Part shown: positions 15,033 through 24,669 of the stretch, in pieces
How positions within the stretch are numbered: position 1 is the first letter of the stretch
Layout: every line of letters begins with the position of its first letter
IMG/VR virus record: IMGVR_UViG_3300044824_000082
Location: 1-64,000 of that record
Length of the DNA: 64,000 nt
From: a virus
Reading direction: 5' to 3' (one strand)
Translations under genes and position numbers: made by a program
The notes under the pieces: generated by a model
Seen by the model: the letters and a program-made list of their open reading frames with translations, nothing else
Told to the model about the DNA's origin: nothing
Databases searched by the model: none

Positions 15033-17249
15033 ATGGCGGCGAGTACTCTAACGATTAAGGACAGTCTCGGTGGCACGACCACAGCGTTCGAGGCGAGTGT
15101 GCCGGTTCAGTTGGAAGTCGTGAACACGATTCCGGATTCTTGGCTTGCCGGCCCATTGGTTGCGACGATTGTGGCGGGCGCGGGAATCGGTGCGACGTCT
15201 CCGAGCAGTGTCGGGGCGGCTACGATTGCGAACGCGGGGGTTATTTCGCTCAATGGGTTGACGGGGACGCCAAGTGTGGTTGGCGGGACGGGAGCCACTA
15301 TCACGGTGGCGGGGGCAACGATTACGGTTACTCCGAGCGGGGTGCCCAATTCGGCATTGCTCGGGCCAGAAGTTACAGCAGTTGTAGCGGGCAGTGGGAT
15401 TTCGGTGGTTTCGGCGGGAACGGTTGGGGCGGCCACAGTAAGTGTCAGTTCGGCTCCGTGGAATCAAATCAGTTCGCCGTCTAAGCCGGTGTATACTTTG
15501 TCACCGAACGGGGGCCACGGTGGAGATGGAGGGGATTTCGGGCCGAATTCATTGGGGCAAGGGCTGTCGACACTGACTCCGGTGGGTAGTGTCAGCACGA
15601 CGGGTGGATTTCAAGAAGCGATGGATTACCTGAAGTCGCTTGGGGGAGGAAATATCGTTCAGACAGGTCCGGTTACGGGCACCGGACAGTTCATGTTCAG
15701 GTCGGGTGTCAGTTTTGACTGTCAGGGGTATTTGATGACGTGTACGACGGCCATGCCGACGCCGTTCATGACGGACGCAAACGCGACGATGCAGAACACG
15801 CGTATCAACGCGTATGTGAGTTGCGGGACGAACAGTCCGTTAGATGTGGTGATTAACCCATTGGGTGGGACAACGATTGGGACGGTTTCGCCGTGGACAT
15901 CGCCCACGAACACAAATCCGTACTATCAAGTTTACATGGTGGCAACTGCGACATTGTTGGGGACGTGCACAGCGATTACAGCCCCCGATGGACTGGCGAG
16001 CCCGATGTACGATGGAGTCTGTCACTACGGTATCTTCCCGGTTGCGCCGGGGCAGAACATCAAAGTCACGTTTAAGGGCTACCCGCCTCCGATTAGTATT
16101 TTGAGCGGAGTGATTGCCAGCGGGCGTGCGGACGCGCAAACGGTAACGACAGTTCAGGCGTCGGCCTTGCAGAATGAGTATCGTTGGCGGTTCACGTCTT
16201 CAAATGCGGGGAACGGGTTTCTCGGATGTTCTTGGTATGTTCCGGGCGGCACGGTAACGAATGTCACTGGTGGAGACAATAACTCGTGTAACCAGACGCG
16301 GCTCATTGCTTGTGATGGTGCGACAGGGCCGTATGGGGTTCGGTTCTTGGGCGCGGGGAAGTCGAACTCGAACGCGTTCATTGACCAAGTGGTTGAGAAT
16401 ATCGTGTTGCCCGACATTGGCGGCGGTGTCAATACGTCAGGGACGGTGACGTGCACGGGGGTTGATTTCGGGTTTCACGTTGACCATGTGAAGGTGTTGT
16501 GGGCTGCGTTGACAGGAGACGCCGGCGCGGTGACGGGCTCATCACTGGTGATGTTCAACGACGGGGTGTTCGGGGCCCGAAACGTTGACCAGAAAGTTAG
16601 TATCTGCGGTATCGAAGACGGGATTTTTGTTTGGAACGGTACGAACACGTACTATTACGTGGTGGACCTCGGTAATTGCGGGGAGAACGCGTCGCACTGT
16701 TACATGACGAAGTTTCCGGGCGCCGGACAGGCAACGCCAGTCAATGTGGTTCCCCCAGTCGGGCTGGCTATTCCGTCGTATTTTGACGGATATGACAATA
16801 TGGATGGGGTGCTTTGGCGGAGGGGGCAGCCGTTCAATGTCATGATGGGAAGCGGGGGGTTCTTTACTTCGGGGATGGGGGCGCTGAACGTTGCGGGGTG
16901 GGATGTCAATGGGGCGAGCAGTGGCGCGCCCCCGGTAAATTATTCGGGTTCGGGGTACGGGCCGAACTTGATTTACACTTGTCCTCTCACGCAGAACAAG
17001 GGACTGTCCATGATATTTGCGGTGATGGAACTTACCGGAGCGGGTTCGGGAACCGCGACGTACACGATTACGTATTACAGTCTCGGCGGCGTCAAAACGC
17101 AGGTGCTTTCAAGTTCTGTGGCGGGGGAGACGAATGGAAATTGGCTTACGTGGCAGGCGAACTCGGGGACGGTAACAGTTCAGTTTGCGAACGCGGCAAC
17201 CCCGTGGACGGCGTATCTGGCATGTTTCGTGGTGCCTGTCGTGGATTAG
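15033..17249 (+). CDS. Spike protein, linker module plus beta-helix
   Basis: 738 residues. It begins TLTIKDSLGGTTTAFE, almost as in the 1794-residue spike at 28822 (TLTFKDSLGGSVAAFE). Residues about 70-140 hold a linker module (LNGLTGTPSVVGGTGATITV, then VPNSALLGPEVTAVVAGSGI) that recurs three times in that protein. After a DFGP motif and GGFQEAMDYL, strands rich in Asn/Gly/Thr suggest a right-handed beta-helix, as in tailspikes that bind or cleave surface glycans. No catalytic residues could be assigned. Confidence 0.6.
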   Translation: MAASTLTIKDSLGGTTTAFEASVPVQLEVVNTIPDSWLAGPLVATIVAGAGIGATSPSSVGAATIANAGVISLNGLTGTPSVVGGTGATITVAGATITVTPSGVPNSALLGPEVTAVVAGSGISVVSAGTVGAATVSVSSAPWNQISSPSKPVYTLSPNGGHGGDGGDFGPNSLGQGLSTLTPVGSVSTTGGFQEAMDYLKSLGGGNIVQTGPVTGTGQFMFRSGVSFDCQGYLMTCTTAMPTPFMTDANATMQNTRINAYVSCGTNSPLDVVINPLGGTTIGTVSPWTSPTNTNPYYQVYMVATATLLGTCTAITAPDGLASPMYDGVCHYGIFPVAPGQNIKVTFKGYPPPISILSGVIASGRADAQTVTTVQASALQNEYRWRFTSSNAGNGFLGCSWYVPGGTVTNVTGGDNNSCNQTRLIACDGATGPYGVRFLGAGKSNSNAFIDQVVENIVLPDIGGGVNTSGTVTCTGVDFGFHVDHVKVLWAALTGDAGAVTGSSLVMFNDGVFGARNVDQKVSICGIEDGIFVWNGTNTYYYVVDLGNCGENASHCYMTKFPGAGQATPVNVVPPVGLAIPSYFDGYDNMDGVLWRRGQPFNVMMGSGGFFTSGMGALNVAGWDVNGASSGAPPVNYSGSGYGPNLIYTCPLTQNKGLSMIFAVMELTGAGSGTATYTITYYSLGGVKTQVLSSSVAGETNGNWLTWQANSGTVTVQFANAATPWTAYLACFVVPVVD

Positions 17250-17261
17250 GGAAATGAAAGG

Positions 17262-17269
17262 TTTAAGTA
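17262..17269 (+). promoter_or_regulatory. TATA box for the spike gene at 17294
   Basis: AAAGGTTTAAGTATG, 24 nt before the ATG. Confidence 0.6.
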
Positions 17270-17293
17270 TGTGGGAAGGGAATTGGAGGTACA

Positions 17294-19099
17294 ATGACTT
17301 ACTTGCCAGTTGAAACGACAGCGGGGATAGTGAGCCCCGGTGCGGACTCCCCGTGGTCGGGGGTTATAGGTAATGCGGAACTGACAGTTTCTGCGGTGGG
17401 TACGTCAACGGCGGGGGTTGTTTATCCAAATAACGGGTGCGATTACGGGCCCGATACTCCGAACACAACGACAAGCGGCTTCAACGAAGCGATGCTGGCG
17501 GCGCAGGCCATTGGTGGGTACGGATATACGAGTGGAGGGGCGAGGGTAGTTCTGGAAGGCAATATCACGGGCACGGGACAGTTCATTTTCAGAAGTGGGG
17601 TGGACTTTGATTGTTTGGGGAACATTATGACGTGTACCACAGCAATGCCTACACCGTTCATCACGGACCCGGTGTACGGAATGTATGGTGAGAACATTCG
17701 GGCGCGAGTCAGCCCGGGCACAGTGAACTCGTGTATAGACACAGTTATCAACCCGCTGGGCGGAACGCTTCTCGGCACTGTTTCGCCGTATGTTTATGTG
17801 AACTCGTCAGGGTATTACACGATTCTTCTTGTGGGGGGCGCGACAACTAACGCGATTCTGTTTCAAGGCACGCTTGTTTCTGGGTTCGCCGATGGGGTGT
17901 TCATCGTGCCTAACGGTGGTTCGGTTACGGTTGGGTTCAGCGGCACCGTGCAGCCAACGATTGCGGTTCTGTCTGGGGTAATGACGACTCTTGCTGGCGG
18001 CGAGGTGCAATACAGTGGGGGAACGTATTGGCGGGATGTCACGGTGTACGATTTGAGTGTTGTTTACGGGAATGCGGGGAATGCATTTCTCATTACGGGT
18101 GGTTATCAGCCGGTATCGAATACTGGTGGTAACGGTTCGTTTAATCAGGAATCCATTTACAAGCGATTGGTGTGCGAGTTCGGCGCGGGGTTGAATACCG
18201 TGCGTATCATCGGTTCGGGTGCGCCGAACCACATGTCGGCGGTGAACAGCAAAATTGAATACATTGAAGACACGCATATCGGGAGGGGTGGGTGCGTTGG
18301 GTACGGGTTGAACTTTGCAGGGCACACAGACCACTGGGTAGTGGATTACGGTTGGCTTCAGACGGACAGCACGGCGGCAGCGGGGAGTTCGTTGTACGTT
18401 TTCAACGACGGGGTTTACTTTTCGAGCACGGTAAACCTGACGAATGTAACGCACATTCGGTGCCGTAACGTCATTGCCGTTACCACGAATACGACGGACT
18501 ACGCCATCACTTTCAACGCATGCGGGCAGAACGAAGGAGAAGGCTGGTGCGAGGTAGAACAGTTCGATGCGGGCGCTGCGACGGTTCCAGTATCCGTGAC
18601 GTGGAGTGGGGGTTCGACTTGGGGCAAAGCGTATTGTACTGGTTCGAACACGCGCTATTGGACAACGAATGTCGGGCTCATAACTCAGGTGGCGCCAGCG
18701 TTTGTGGCGCAGTCGGACATGGCCGCAAATCTGGGCAGCGTATTCGGTGGGCAAGCATACTTTTTCGCGGACACGCGGGCAACTGTCACAGCCGTTGACG
18801 CGACTCCGATTACGATATTTCTGAACCCGAATCAGTACAGAGCGGAACTTGTGTTTCTCACTGTTGACATGAACCTGTACGGTGCCGGGACGGGCGCAGC
18901 AACTTACGTGGTAACGTATGTCACGAATAACAATACGTCAGTGCCCGTGGTGGTTTCCGGAAGCGCTGTTGGGGATTACAGTATCGGCCCAATGCCGGTT
19001 TGGATAGCGAAGAACAGCACGATTACGGGGCAGATAACAGCGGTGGGTTCGCCAGCGTGGAACATTGCAATAGGGTGTGTGGTGGTGCCAGTGATATGA
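17294..19099 (+). CDS. Spike protein, beta-helix type
   Basis: 601 residues. It has a short N-terminal attachment region, then NNGCDYGPDTPNTTTSGFNE, the family signature of these spikes, and a long Gly/Thr/Val-rich beta-helix region. The stretch IMTCTTAMPTPFITDP mirrors LMTCTTAMPTPFMTDA in the 15033 protein, so these two are close paralogues beyond the signature. The C-terminus forms a beta-sandwich-like segment ending IAIGCVVVPVI, similar to LACFVVPVVD in the 15033 protein. Probable glycan-binding tail or capsid spike. Confidence 0.58.
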   Translation: MTYLPVETTAGIVSPGADSPWSGVIGNAELTVSAVGTSTAGVVYPNNGCDYGPDTPNTTTSGFNEAMLAAQAIGGYGYTSGGARVVLEGNITGTGQFIFRSGVDFDCLGNIMTCTTAMPTPFITDPVYGMYGENIRARVSPGTVNSCIDTVINPLGGTLLGTVSPYVYVNSSGYYTILLVGGATTNAILFQGTLVSGFADGVFIVPNGGSVTVGFSGTVQPTIAVLSGVMTTLAGGEVQYSGGTYWRDVTVYDLSVVYGNAGNAFLITGGYQPVSNTGGNGSFNQESIYKRLVCEFGAGLNTVRIIGSGAPNHMSAVNSKIEYIEDTHIGRGGCVGYGLNFAGHTDHWVVDYGWLQTDSTAAAGSSLYVFNDGVYFSSTVNLTNVTHIRCRNVIAVTTNTTDYAITFNACGQNEGEGWCEVEQFDAGAATVPVSVTWSGGSTWGKAYCTGSNTRYWTTNVGLITQVAPAFVAQSDMAANLGSVFGGQAYFFADTRATVTAVDATPITIFLNPNQYRAELVFLTVDMNLYGAGTGAATYVVTYVTNNNTSVPVVVSGSAVGDYSIGPMPVWIAKNSTITGQITAVGSPAWNIAIGCVVVPVI

Positions 19100-20757
19100 C
19101 GCTAACGGTTGAAGAGGTCCAGTACAGCATTCCGGTAACTTGGACGAAAGGGACAGTGTCAACGACATTTAGTACGAACCCGTTGATACCGTGGAGTGTC
19201 ATTTCGGGGAACATGGCTGTTTCGGTTTCTCCGATTGGAACCGCTACGGCGGGAGTCACGATACTAAATAATGGGTGTGATTACGGGCCGGATACGGCTG
19301 TGAGTGGAACGCAAACGGTTACATGCGGGATTCAAGAGGCTGTTAGCTCTGCGCAGCAGGTTCAGTTATTGCCCGGAACATTCACGGTTTCTACGATGAT
19401 TGCGCTCCCGGCGACAATTAAGTTGGTGGGGGCCGCGGGCGGCGGAATTTCGAATGCGGCCGTTTCGATAATCAAAGCCGCTTCGGGCTGGCCCGGCGGG
19501 GACATAATTGGCATTCAGGGCGGAACGGCAACGTCTGTTTACGCGCTTCAGATTCAAGATTTGTTGATTCACGGAAATTCGCAGACGAGCACGGGTTACG
19601 GAATCAATCTGACGCAAGCGGAAACTTCGCGCTATTTCTTGGTTAAGAACGTCACGTTCACGGCTCTTACCGCGTTTAAGGGCGAGATTTGCGCGGACGG
19701 GTGTGAGGATGGGGCAATAGAGAACTGCTTTTCGAATACCAATGAAGGCGGGGTGTATTGGCACACGAATGGTGGGACTTGGAGAATGTCGAATAGTAAG
19801 TTCGCCTCGGCCCACATTTGGGGCCAGTCGATGTACATTTCGGGCACTACATTCGGGTTTGGGGGGGTAACGATTGAGCCTTCGTCAGCGAGCGGTTCGT
19901 ATAGTGCCACGACAAGTGGGCGGGCGGTATTTTCGGGTTGTTACCAGAACGGGGTGACGGCGGGGACGTTGAATATCTTCATGTACAGCGACCCGCAGAG
20001 CACAGGCAAGGCGTGCACGATTGTGGACGTCGGTGGGTGGTGGAACTATCAGGCGGGGGAGAACACGCCGGGGTACGTTGCGGGAACAGCGTTGTCAGTG
20101 ATTTCGATAGGGACGCGATTTTCCTTGCCCGGTGCTTACGGTACATTGTTACCTATTCCGTTGCATACGGCGGCCGGAGGAGCGGCGTATGTGGTTGGGG
20201 CGGATTTCAGCGGAAGCGGAACGAGTCAGACGTTGGCGCAGTTGTTGACGAACTCGACGGCTAATATCCCTAATGTTTCGAACGGCCCATCGAATCAGTT
20301 GGGAGTTATGCCAAGCATCAGTTCAATACCGTCTCCGACTCCGGCGGGAATCACGTCTACTTCGGCATTTGTGATGTTGGGGTTGGGGCAGTTGGCAACC
20401 ATTGCGGTTCCCGAATTTACGCCGAAGTTGACGGGGAAGGTCAAGGTTATCGTGACGGGCAAGGCGGGGAACAACGCGGCGAGTGATGGGTACGCTCTCA
20501 AGGGAATGTATGGAACAGTTGCAGGAAGCCCATCAGGGTTGACTCCGCCAGCCAATGGTGATGCCGTGGTGGGGACAAGTTTCACGAACCAGATTGGTTA
20601 CACGACGGGAAATGCGCTACCACCGTTTTCGTGCTGTGGGGTAGCCACGCTCACAGTCGGAACGACATACTGGTTCGATTTGGCGGTTGAGGCCACGACA
20701 GGTGGAACGGTGACGGTTTCGAATACATGCGTTATCATCGAAGAACTGGCGGCATAG
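19096..20757 (+). CDS. Spike protein, beta-helix type
   Basis: 553 residues, starting by ATGA overlap with the previous spike gene. The N-terminal arm (MTLTVEEVQYSIPVTWTKGT) differs from its neighbours, but the NNGCDYGPDTAV and CGIQEAVSSAQ signature is present, followed by FTVSTMIALPATIKLVGAAG, a pectate-lyase-like first helix turn. Coupling to the 17294 gene suggests a joint complex. The C-terminal 130 residues look like a separate beta-sandwich domain. Confidence 0.57.
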   Translation: MTLTVEEVQYSIPVTWTKGTVSTTFSTNPLIPWSVISGNMAVSVSPIGTATAGVTILNNGCDYGPDTAVSGTQTVTCGIQEAVSSAQQVQLLPGTFTVSTMIALPATIKLVGAAGGGISNAAVSIIKAASGWPGGDIIGIQGGTATSVYALQIQDLLIHGNSQTSTGYGINLTQAETSRYFLVKNVTFTALTAFKGEICADGCEDGAIENCFSNTNEGGVYWHTNGGTWRMSNSKFASAHIWGQSMYISGTTFGFGGVTIEPSSASGSYSATTSGRAVFSGCYQNGVTAGTLNIFMYSDPQSTGKACTIVDVGGWWNYQAGENTPGYVAGTALSVISIGTRFSLPGAYGTLLPIPLHTAAGGAAYVVGADFSGSGTSQTLAQLLTNSTANIPNVSNGPSNQLGVMPSISSIPSPTPAGITSTSAFVMLGLGQLATIAVPEFTPKLTGKVKVIVTGKAGNNAASDGYALKGMYGTVAGSPSGLTPPANGDAVVGTSFTNQIGYTTGNALPPFSCCGVATLTVGTTYWFDLAVEATTGGTVTVSNTCVIIEELAA

Positions 20758-20764
20758 GGAACCC

Positions 20765-20771
20765 TTTTATA
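20765..20771 (+). promoter_or_regulatory. TATA box for the portal gene
   Basis: CCCTTTTATAGTCC, about 25 nt before the portal ATG at 20797. Confidence 0.5.
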
Positions 20772-20796
20772 GTCCAGAAACGATGGAGGAAGTGGT

Positions 20797-23055
20797 ATGG
20801 CGGACGTGCAAGTGAGGCCGTTTACGTTAGCTAAAGTGATGCCGGACCAAGTTCCAGAGGTAGCGCCGGCGCCGCCCGGACTGTTTGAGCGAGTGATGAA
20901 GGCGATTCGGCGAGAACCGATGGACAGGCCCATAGATAGGCCGTACAGCGTGGACCCTATCCCGCTGGAAACGTACATTGCAATGGCGGGCAATTTGGAA
21001 AAGACGCCCGTAACCGAGTTCAGTCTCAAGTTCTTGCGGGACATGACGTACAACAGCGACTTGCTCGCGCTGATTGTCCGTACCAAGACGAATGAAACGT
21101 TCCGTGGCGGGGTAAGTATCGAGGAGCGGTTCAAGAGCAAGTGTAAGACGTGCGGGCGGGAGTTCGAGGAAGAGAAGATTATTTGTCCGTTCGACCAAGG
21201 CGAGATGGCGCACCCCGATTACAACCAGTGGAAGATTCTGAACGCTTTCCTGAAGATTATGAACCGATGGGACGAGTCGGTGATGGCGGTGATGCGGGAG
21301 GTGGACACCGATGTTCACGTTTGTGATAACGGTTGGGTTTTCTTGGACAGGGATTACTGGTTTGGGGACGATGGGAAGATTACGAATGAGGAGGTAAAAA
21401 GCATCATCCGTTTCGACCCGAACATGATGCGGCTTATCATGAGTCGGTACGGAATGGGGACGAGCGAGACAGGCGCGTATTCGTATTTCTGTGTCGAACA
21501 CCGAAACAAGGTTACGGAGTTCGCCGAGAAGAGTGAGGAGCATAAGTGCCAGTGCGGCAAGGTGATGATACCGGCCTGGTATTGTGCGCTTACCCGCGCA
21601 GAGCGGTACTACTATGGGCCCCGTGAGATATACCACGTCAAGATGTACTCGAACGCGCAGGGCTACGGCGTCCCGCCTCTCATGTCTTGTTACATGAAGG
21701 TGAACGCCTTGCTCCGCATGGACAAGTTCATTTTGGATGCGTATTCGCTTCAGCGGGCTCCGCAGGAACTACTGATTTTGCGGGGTAAGCGGGACAGTAT
21801 CCACCACGCGTGGGAATGGTTGATGCAGAAGGCTCGCGAGAACCCGAACATGGTGTACCCGTTGGTTATTGAGGGCGATGGCGGGGGTGACAGCGGCAGG
21901 CGGATAGTCGAGCACGAAACGTTCTCTCTCAAGCCGATAGAGTGGGAATGGAGCCAGATGCGGGACGAATACCGCCGCGTGGTTAGTGCGGTGTACGGTG
22001 TCCAGCCTTTGTTTTCGGGCGGTGCAGGTGACACGGGCGGGGGGCTGGCGAATGAGGGACTGCAAATCGCTGTCACGGCGTTGGCTATCAAGCAGGAACA
22101 GCACACTTGGAACACGTTTTTGGAGTTCGTCAGCGACCAGTTGGGATGCCCGGATTACAAGTTCAAGCTGGAACCGAACGAGCAGGAAGACGAGCTTCGG
22201 GACTTGGAAGTGGAGCGGAAGCGTATCGACATGGCCGTGATTATGGCCCAGTTGGGTTACGATGTGGAACTGCACGAAGACGCGAAGGGACGGATGGAGT
22301 TCAAGTTCAAGGAGAAGCCACCTGCGCCAGTTGGGGCGCCGGGGCCCGAGGGACTGATTCCGCAGGAAGACGTTTCCACGGACACGGCGAAGGACTACTT
22401 AGAGTCCGATTCGATGAGTCCTGAGCAGAACCGTGACGAACGGTGGGACGAGGAACGGCGAAGGGCGGCAGGCCCGGCACAGGTAGGCGAGGCGGTAAGT
22501 GTCGGCATGGGGTTGGGCGAACTCCAATTTGACGATGATATGGAAGTAGTGAAGGTGTGCGAGGCGTGCGGTGGAGAGGCAGAGGCGCCGGACTTGTCTA
22601 ATATGGAAAAGAGCTATTCGCAAGACAGGGAGCGCACCATGCGGATGATAGCAGGCGGGGACCCGCATTGTGATGTAGAAGGGTGCGGGGCGCCGCAAAA
22701 TCGGTTGATGATTGCGCACCACAAGCCGGACGAGTTTGCGGGGTACGCTTCGCGTTCGGGCGGGGCGAACTACGCGCGGTGGATGGTGTACGTGCGGGAG
22801 CATCCCAGCAATTATCACCTGCTTTGTCCCGAGCATCACTCGCAGGCAGACCAGCGAAAGGTGCCCGGCCCGGAAGTGCACCGAAAGGACGTTCAGTTGT
22901 TGAGGGCGTTGGCAGGGGCGGAGAAGGCAAACTATAAGAGCAAGCCGATTAAGAGCAAGAAGAACCCGCGCGGGGACGAGAACATCCCGATAGAGACGGT
23001 TCAGGGTTCCCAGAACATGAACATCCTCGAAGCCCGCCCGGGAAGCCCCGGTTAA
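20797..23055 (+). CDS. Portal protein with internal zinc sites and C-terminal HNH-like domain
   Basis: 752 residues. The core (about 40-540) has portal features: FLRDMTYNSDLLALIVRTKT, QRAPQELLILRGKRD, VVSAVYGVQPLFSGGAGDTG and LANEGLQIAVTALAIKQEQH, in the order found in HK97/SPP1-type portals. Two zinc-knuckle insertions interrupt it (CKTCGREF...CPFD; CVEH...CQCGK). After an acidic linker, residues about 620-700 form an HNH-like zinc domain (CDVEGC, IAHHKPDE, YHLLCPEHHSQAD). The tail has QLLRALAGAEK, a motif shared with two other proteins. It forms the dodecameric DNA channel of the head; the role of the extra domains is unknown. Confidence 0.82.
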   Translation: MADVQVRPFTLAKVMPDQVPEVAPAPPGLFERVMKAIRREPMDRPIDRPYSVDPIPLETYIAMAGNLEKTPVTEFSLKFLRDMTYNSDLLALIVRTKTNETFRGGVSIEERFKSKCKTCGREFEEEKIICPFDQGEMAHPDYNQWKILNAFLKIMNRWDESVMAVMREVDTDVHVCDNGWVFLDRDYWFGDDGKITNEEVKSIIRFDPNMMRLIMSRYGMGTSETGAYSYFCVEHRNKVTEFAEKSEEHKCQCGKVMIPAWYCALTRAERYYYGPREIYHVKMYSNAQGYGVPPLMSCYMKVNALLRMDKFILDAYSLQRAPQELLILRGKRDSIHHAWEWLMQKARENPNMVYPLVIEGDGGGDSGRRIVEHETFSLKPIEWEWSQMRDEYRRVVSAVYGVQPLFSGGAGDTGGGLANEGLQIAVTALAIKQEQHTWNTFLEFVSDQLGCPDYKFKLEPNEQEDELRDLEVERKRIDMAVIMAQLGYDVELHEDAKGRMEFKFKEKPPAPVGAPGPEGLIPQEDVSTDTAKDYLESDSMSPEQNRDERWDEERRRAAGPAQVGEAVSVGMGLGELQFDDDMEVVKVCEACGGEAEAPDLSNMEKSYSQDRERTMRMIAGGDPHCDVEGCGAPQNRLMIAHHKPDEFAGYASRSGGANYARWMVYVREHPSNYHLLCPEHHSQADQRKVPGPEVHRKDVQLLRALAGAEKANYKSKPIKSKKNPRGDENIPIETVQGSQNMNILEARPGSPG

Positions 23056-23057
23056 AC

Positions 23058-23990
23058 ATGCCAGAAACCCATCAGAAACCCACGAGGAACGCTCCGGGCT
23101 CGGAACCCCCTATCCTGACACCTTTTACGAAGGGGGCACAGGGGATAAAGCCCGATGTCTCCCCGCAATGGAGGGCCCGACGGGAGGGGTACGCCCGAAT
23201 GGACAGCCGGTACAAGTTACGGCGGGTTCGAGACAGCACGAACCGCAGCGGGATGCCTAATGTTACGGGTATCCGAGGCAAGTACACGAAACCGTATTTG
23301 GGGAAGGCCACCACGTTCCCGAAGAGCAACGTGGCGCAAAGGTTCGCCGAGCGGATTCGGGCGGACATGCCCAAGTTCCGGACCACGGAGTTCCCGATGC
23401 AGGCTCCGTACATCGCGGAGCGATTTGCGACGGAGTTGGAGCGCAGCACGATTGACAGTATTTCGGAGGAGATGGACAAGGCGCTGGCGATAATCCGAAG
23501 TCGGGCCGAGAAGCAGTTGGGCGAGGCGATAGAGGTGACTCGGGCGGAGCAAGACTACTTGCGGGCGTTGAAGGGGTACGTCATCAAGCAGGTTCAGAAC
23601 AGCGCTTTGAAGTGGCGGGCGGATTTGGTGTCGTCACTGCCCACGTTAAAGCCGGGGGAGGTGTGGCATCACTTGGTAGATAAGGAGTTCGAAGTGAAGA
23701 ACGATGCTACGGCGGCGGCGCGTTCATTGATTGGGGGCGTGTATAACAGTTACATGGCATGGTTGATTACCCGCAAGACGGCGGGGGTGTTCAAGTGGGT
23801 GAACCCGATGGACAAGCGGACGAGTGCTATCTGCCGGAAGATTGTCGCGCGAACGCACGGTGGGGTAAGTCTCGACCAATTGAAGATGATTGTGCGGGAA
23901 GAGGCCGACAAGGGGTGGTACAAGGCCCGAAGCCCGTTGCTGCCGCATCCGCAATGCCGTTCCACGTTCGTATTGGTGAGGAAGTTGTGA
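23058..23990 (+). CDS. MuF-like minor head protein
   Basis: 310 residues, 2 nt after the portal. The C-terminal 130 residues carry the Mu gpF-like pattern: ARSLIGGVYNSYMAWLITR, GVFKWVNPMDKRTSAICRKI, a His-Gly, and the ending LLPHPQCRSTFVLV. The N-terminal half is basic and helical. Such proteins sit at the portal inside the head and are packaged in small numbers. The position directly after the portal is the classic one and supports the call. Confidence 0.8.
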   Translation: MPETHQKPTRNAPGSEPPILTPFTKGAQGIKPDVSPQWRARREGYARMDSRYKLRRVRDSTNRSGMPNVTGIRGKYTKPYLGKATTFPKSNVAQRFAERIRADMPKFRTTEFPMQAPYIAERFATELERSTIDSISEEMDKALAIIRSRAEKQLGEAIEVTRAEQDYLRALKGYVIKQVQNSALKWRADLVSSLPTLKPGEVWHHLVDKEFEVKNDATAAARSLIGGVYNSYMAWLITRKTAGVFKWVNPMDKRTSAICRKIVARTHGGVSLDQLKMIVREEADKGWYKARSPLLPHPQCRSTFVLVRKL

Positions 23991-23994
23991 AAGC

Positions 23995-24002
23995 CTTAAA
24001 TA
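23995..24002 (+). promoter_or_regulatory. TATA box for the gene at 24025
   Basis: CTTAAATA, 22 nt before the ATG. Confidence 0.55.
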
Positions 24003-24024
24003 GCCCTTTGGGCATGAGTAATTG

Positions 24025-24246
24025 ATGGACGAGGCGGCCATCCCGGTTGCTATCGAATATGACGTGAAGGGAGGGCGGGTAGTCTTGTCCGAGATGGAAG
24101 AGTCAGTAGTCAAGATTCTGAAAAAAAAGTTGGAGGCCATGAAGAAGGTGACATTACAGGTGCACGAAGAGGGGTTCATAGTCAGCCCGAACGGGGTGTA
24201 TTTCACGGCTGACGACCCGGCGGAACACCGTATCGGTGTGGCGTAG
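24025..24246 (+). CDS. Small hypothetical protein
   Basis: 73 residues (MDEAAIPVAIEYDVKGGRVV...). It mixes beta strands with a central Lys-rich helix (VKILKKKLEAMKK). The ATG is preferred over the TTG one codon upstream because of promoter spacing. It ends directly against the phosphoribosyltransferase start, so the two are probably co-translated. No family recognised. Confidence 0.5.
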   Translation: MDEAAIPVAIEYDVKGGRVVLSEMEESVVKILKKKLEAMKKVTLQVHEEGFIVSPNGVYFTADDPAEHRIGVA

Positions 24247-24669
24247 ATGACAGACGAGGTGTTGAGGCTCACTTGGAAAGACGTTCAGAAGGCGGTAAAC
24301 AGCATAGCGGAGGAAGCAAAGGCGTACAAGTGGGACACCGTGGTGGCTGTCATGCGGGGTGGGATGGTTCCCGCGCGTATGCTCGCGGCAAAATTGGGTG
24401 TGACGAATATCGTGGTGTGGAACGGAAAGCACGGCACGTTGGGCGTGGCAGAAGGGCACACGTTGGTAGTAGATGACATTGCCGATTCGGGGCACACGAT
24501 GGCGCGGGCGAAGTTCGCGTTCGGGGCGCCGATGGCGGTGCTGGTGGACAAGACCAAGAAGGCCGATTATGCCGGGATGGTAGTGCCCGACAAGCGTTGG
24601 GTAATTTTCCCTTGGGAGGGCGTGGCGGACAAGGTGAACGAGCGGCAGATGATGGAGGAGCAAGCATGA
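24247..24669 (+). CDS. Phosphoribosyltransferase (xanthine/hypoxanthine type)
   Basis: 140 residues. The PRPP-binding signature LVVDDIADSGHT (about residues 75-87) is intact, and TVVAVMRGGMVPARMLAAKL provides the N-terminal PRTase loop. The length and the VVAVMRGG loop fit small archaeal/bacterial purine PRTases that join a nucleobase to PRPP. It could salvage purines for viral DNA synthesis, or act on a modified base; the base cannot be told from sequence. It lies oddly among structural genes. Confidence 0.8.
   Translation: MTDEVLRLTWKDVQKAVNSIAEEAKAYKWDTVVAVMRGGMVPARMLAAKLGVTNIVVWNGKHGTLGVAEGHTLVVDDIADSGHTMARAKFAFGAPMAVLVDKTKKADYAGMVVPDKRWVIFPWEGVADKVNERQMMEEQA

Noticed and set aside
15033-20757. 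Diversity-generating retroelement targeting the spikes
   Set aside because: No reverse transcriptase and no template/variable repeat pair was seen.
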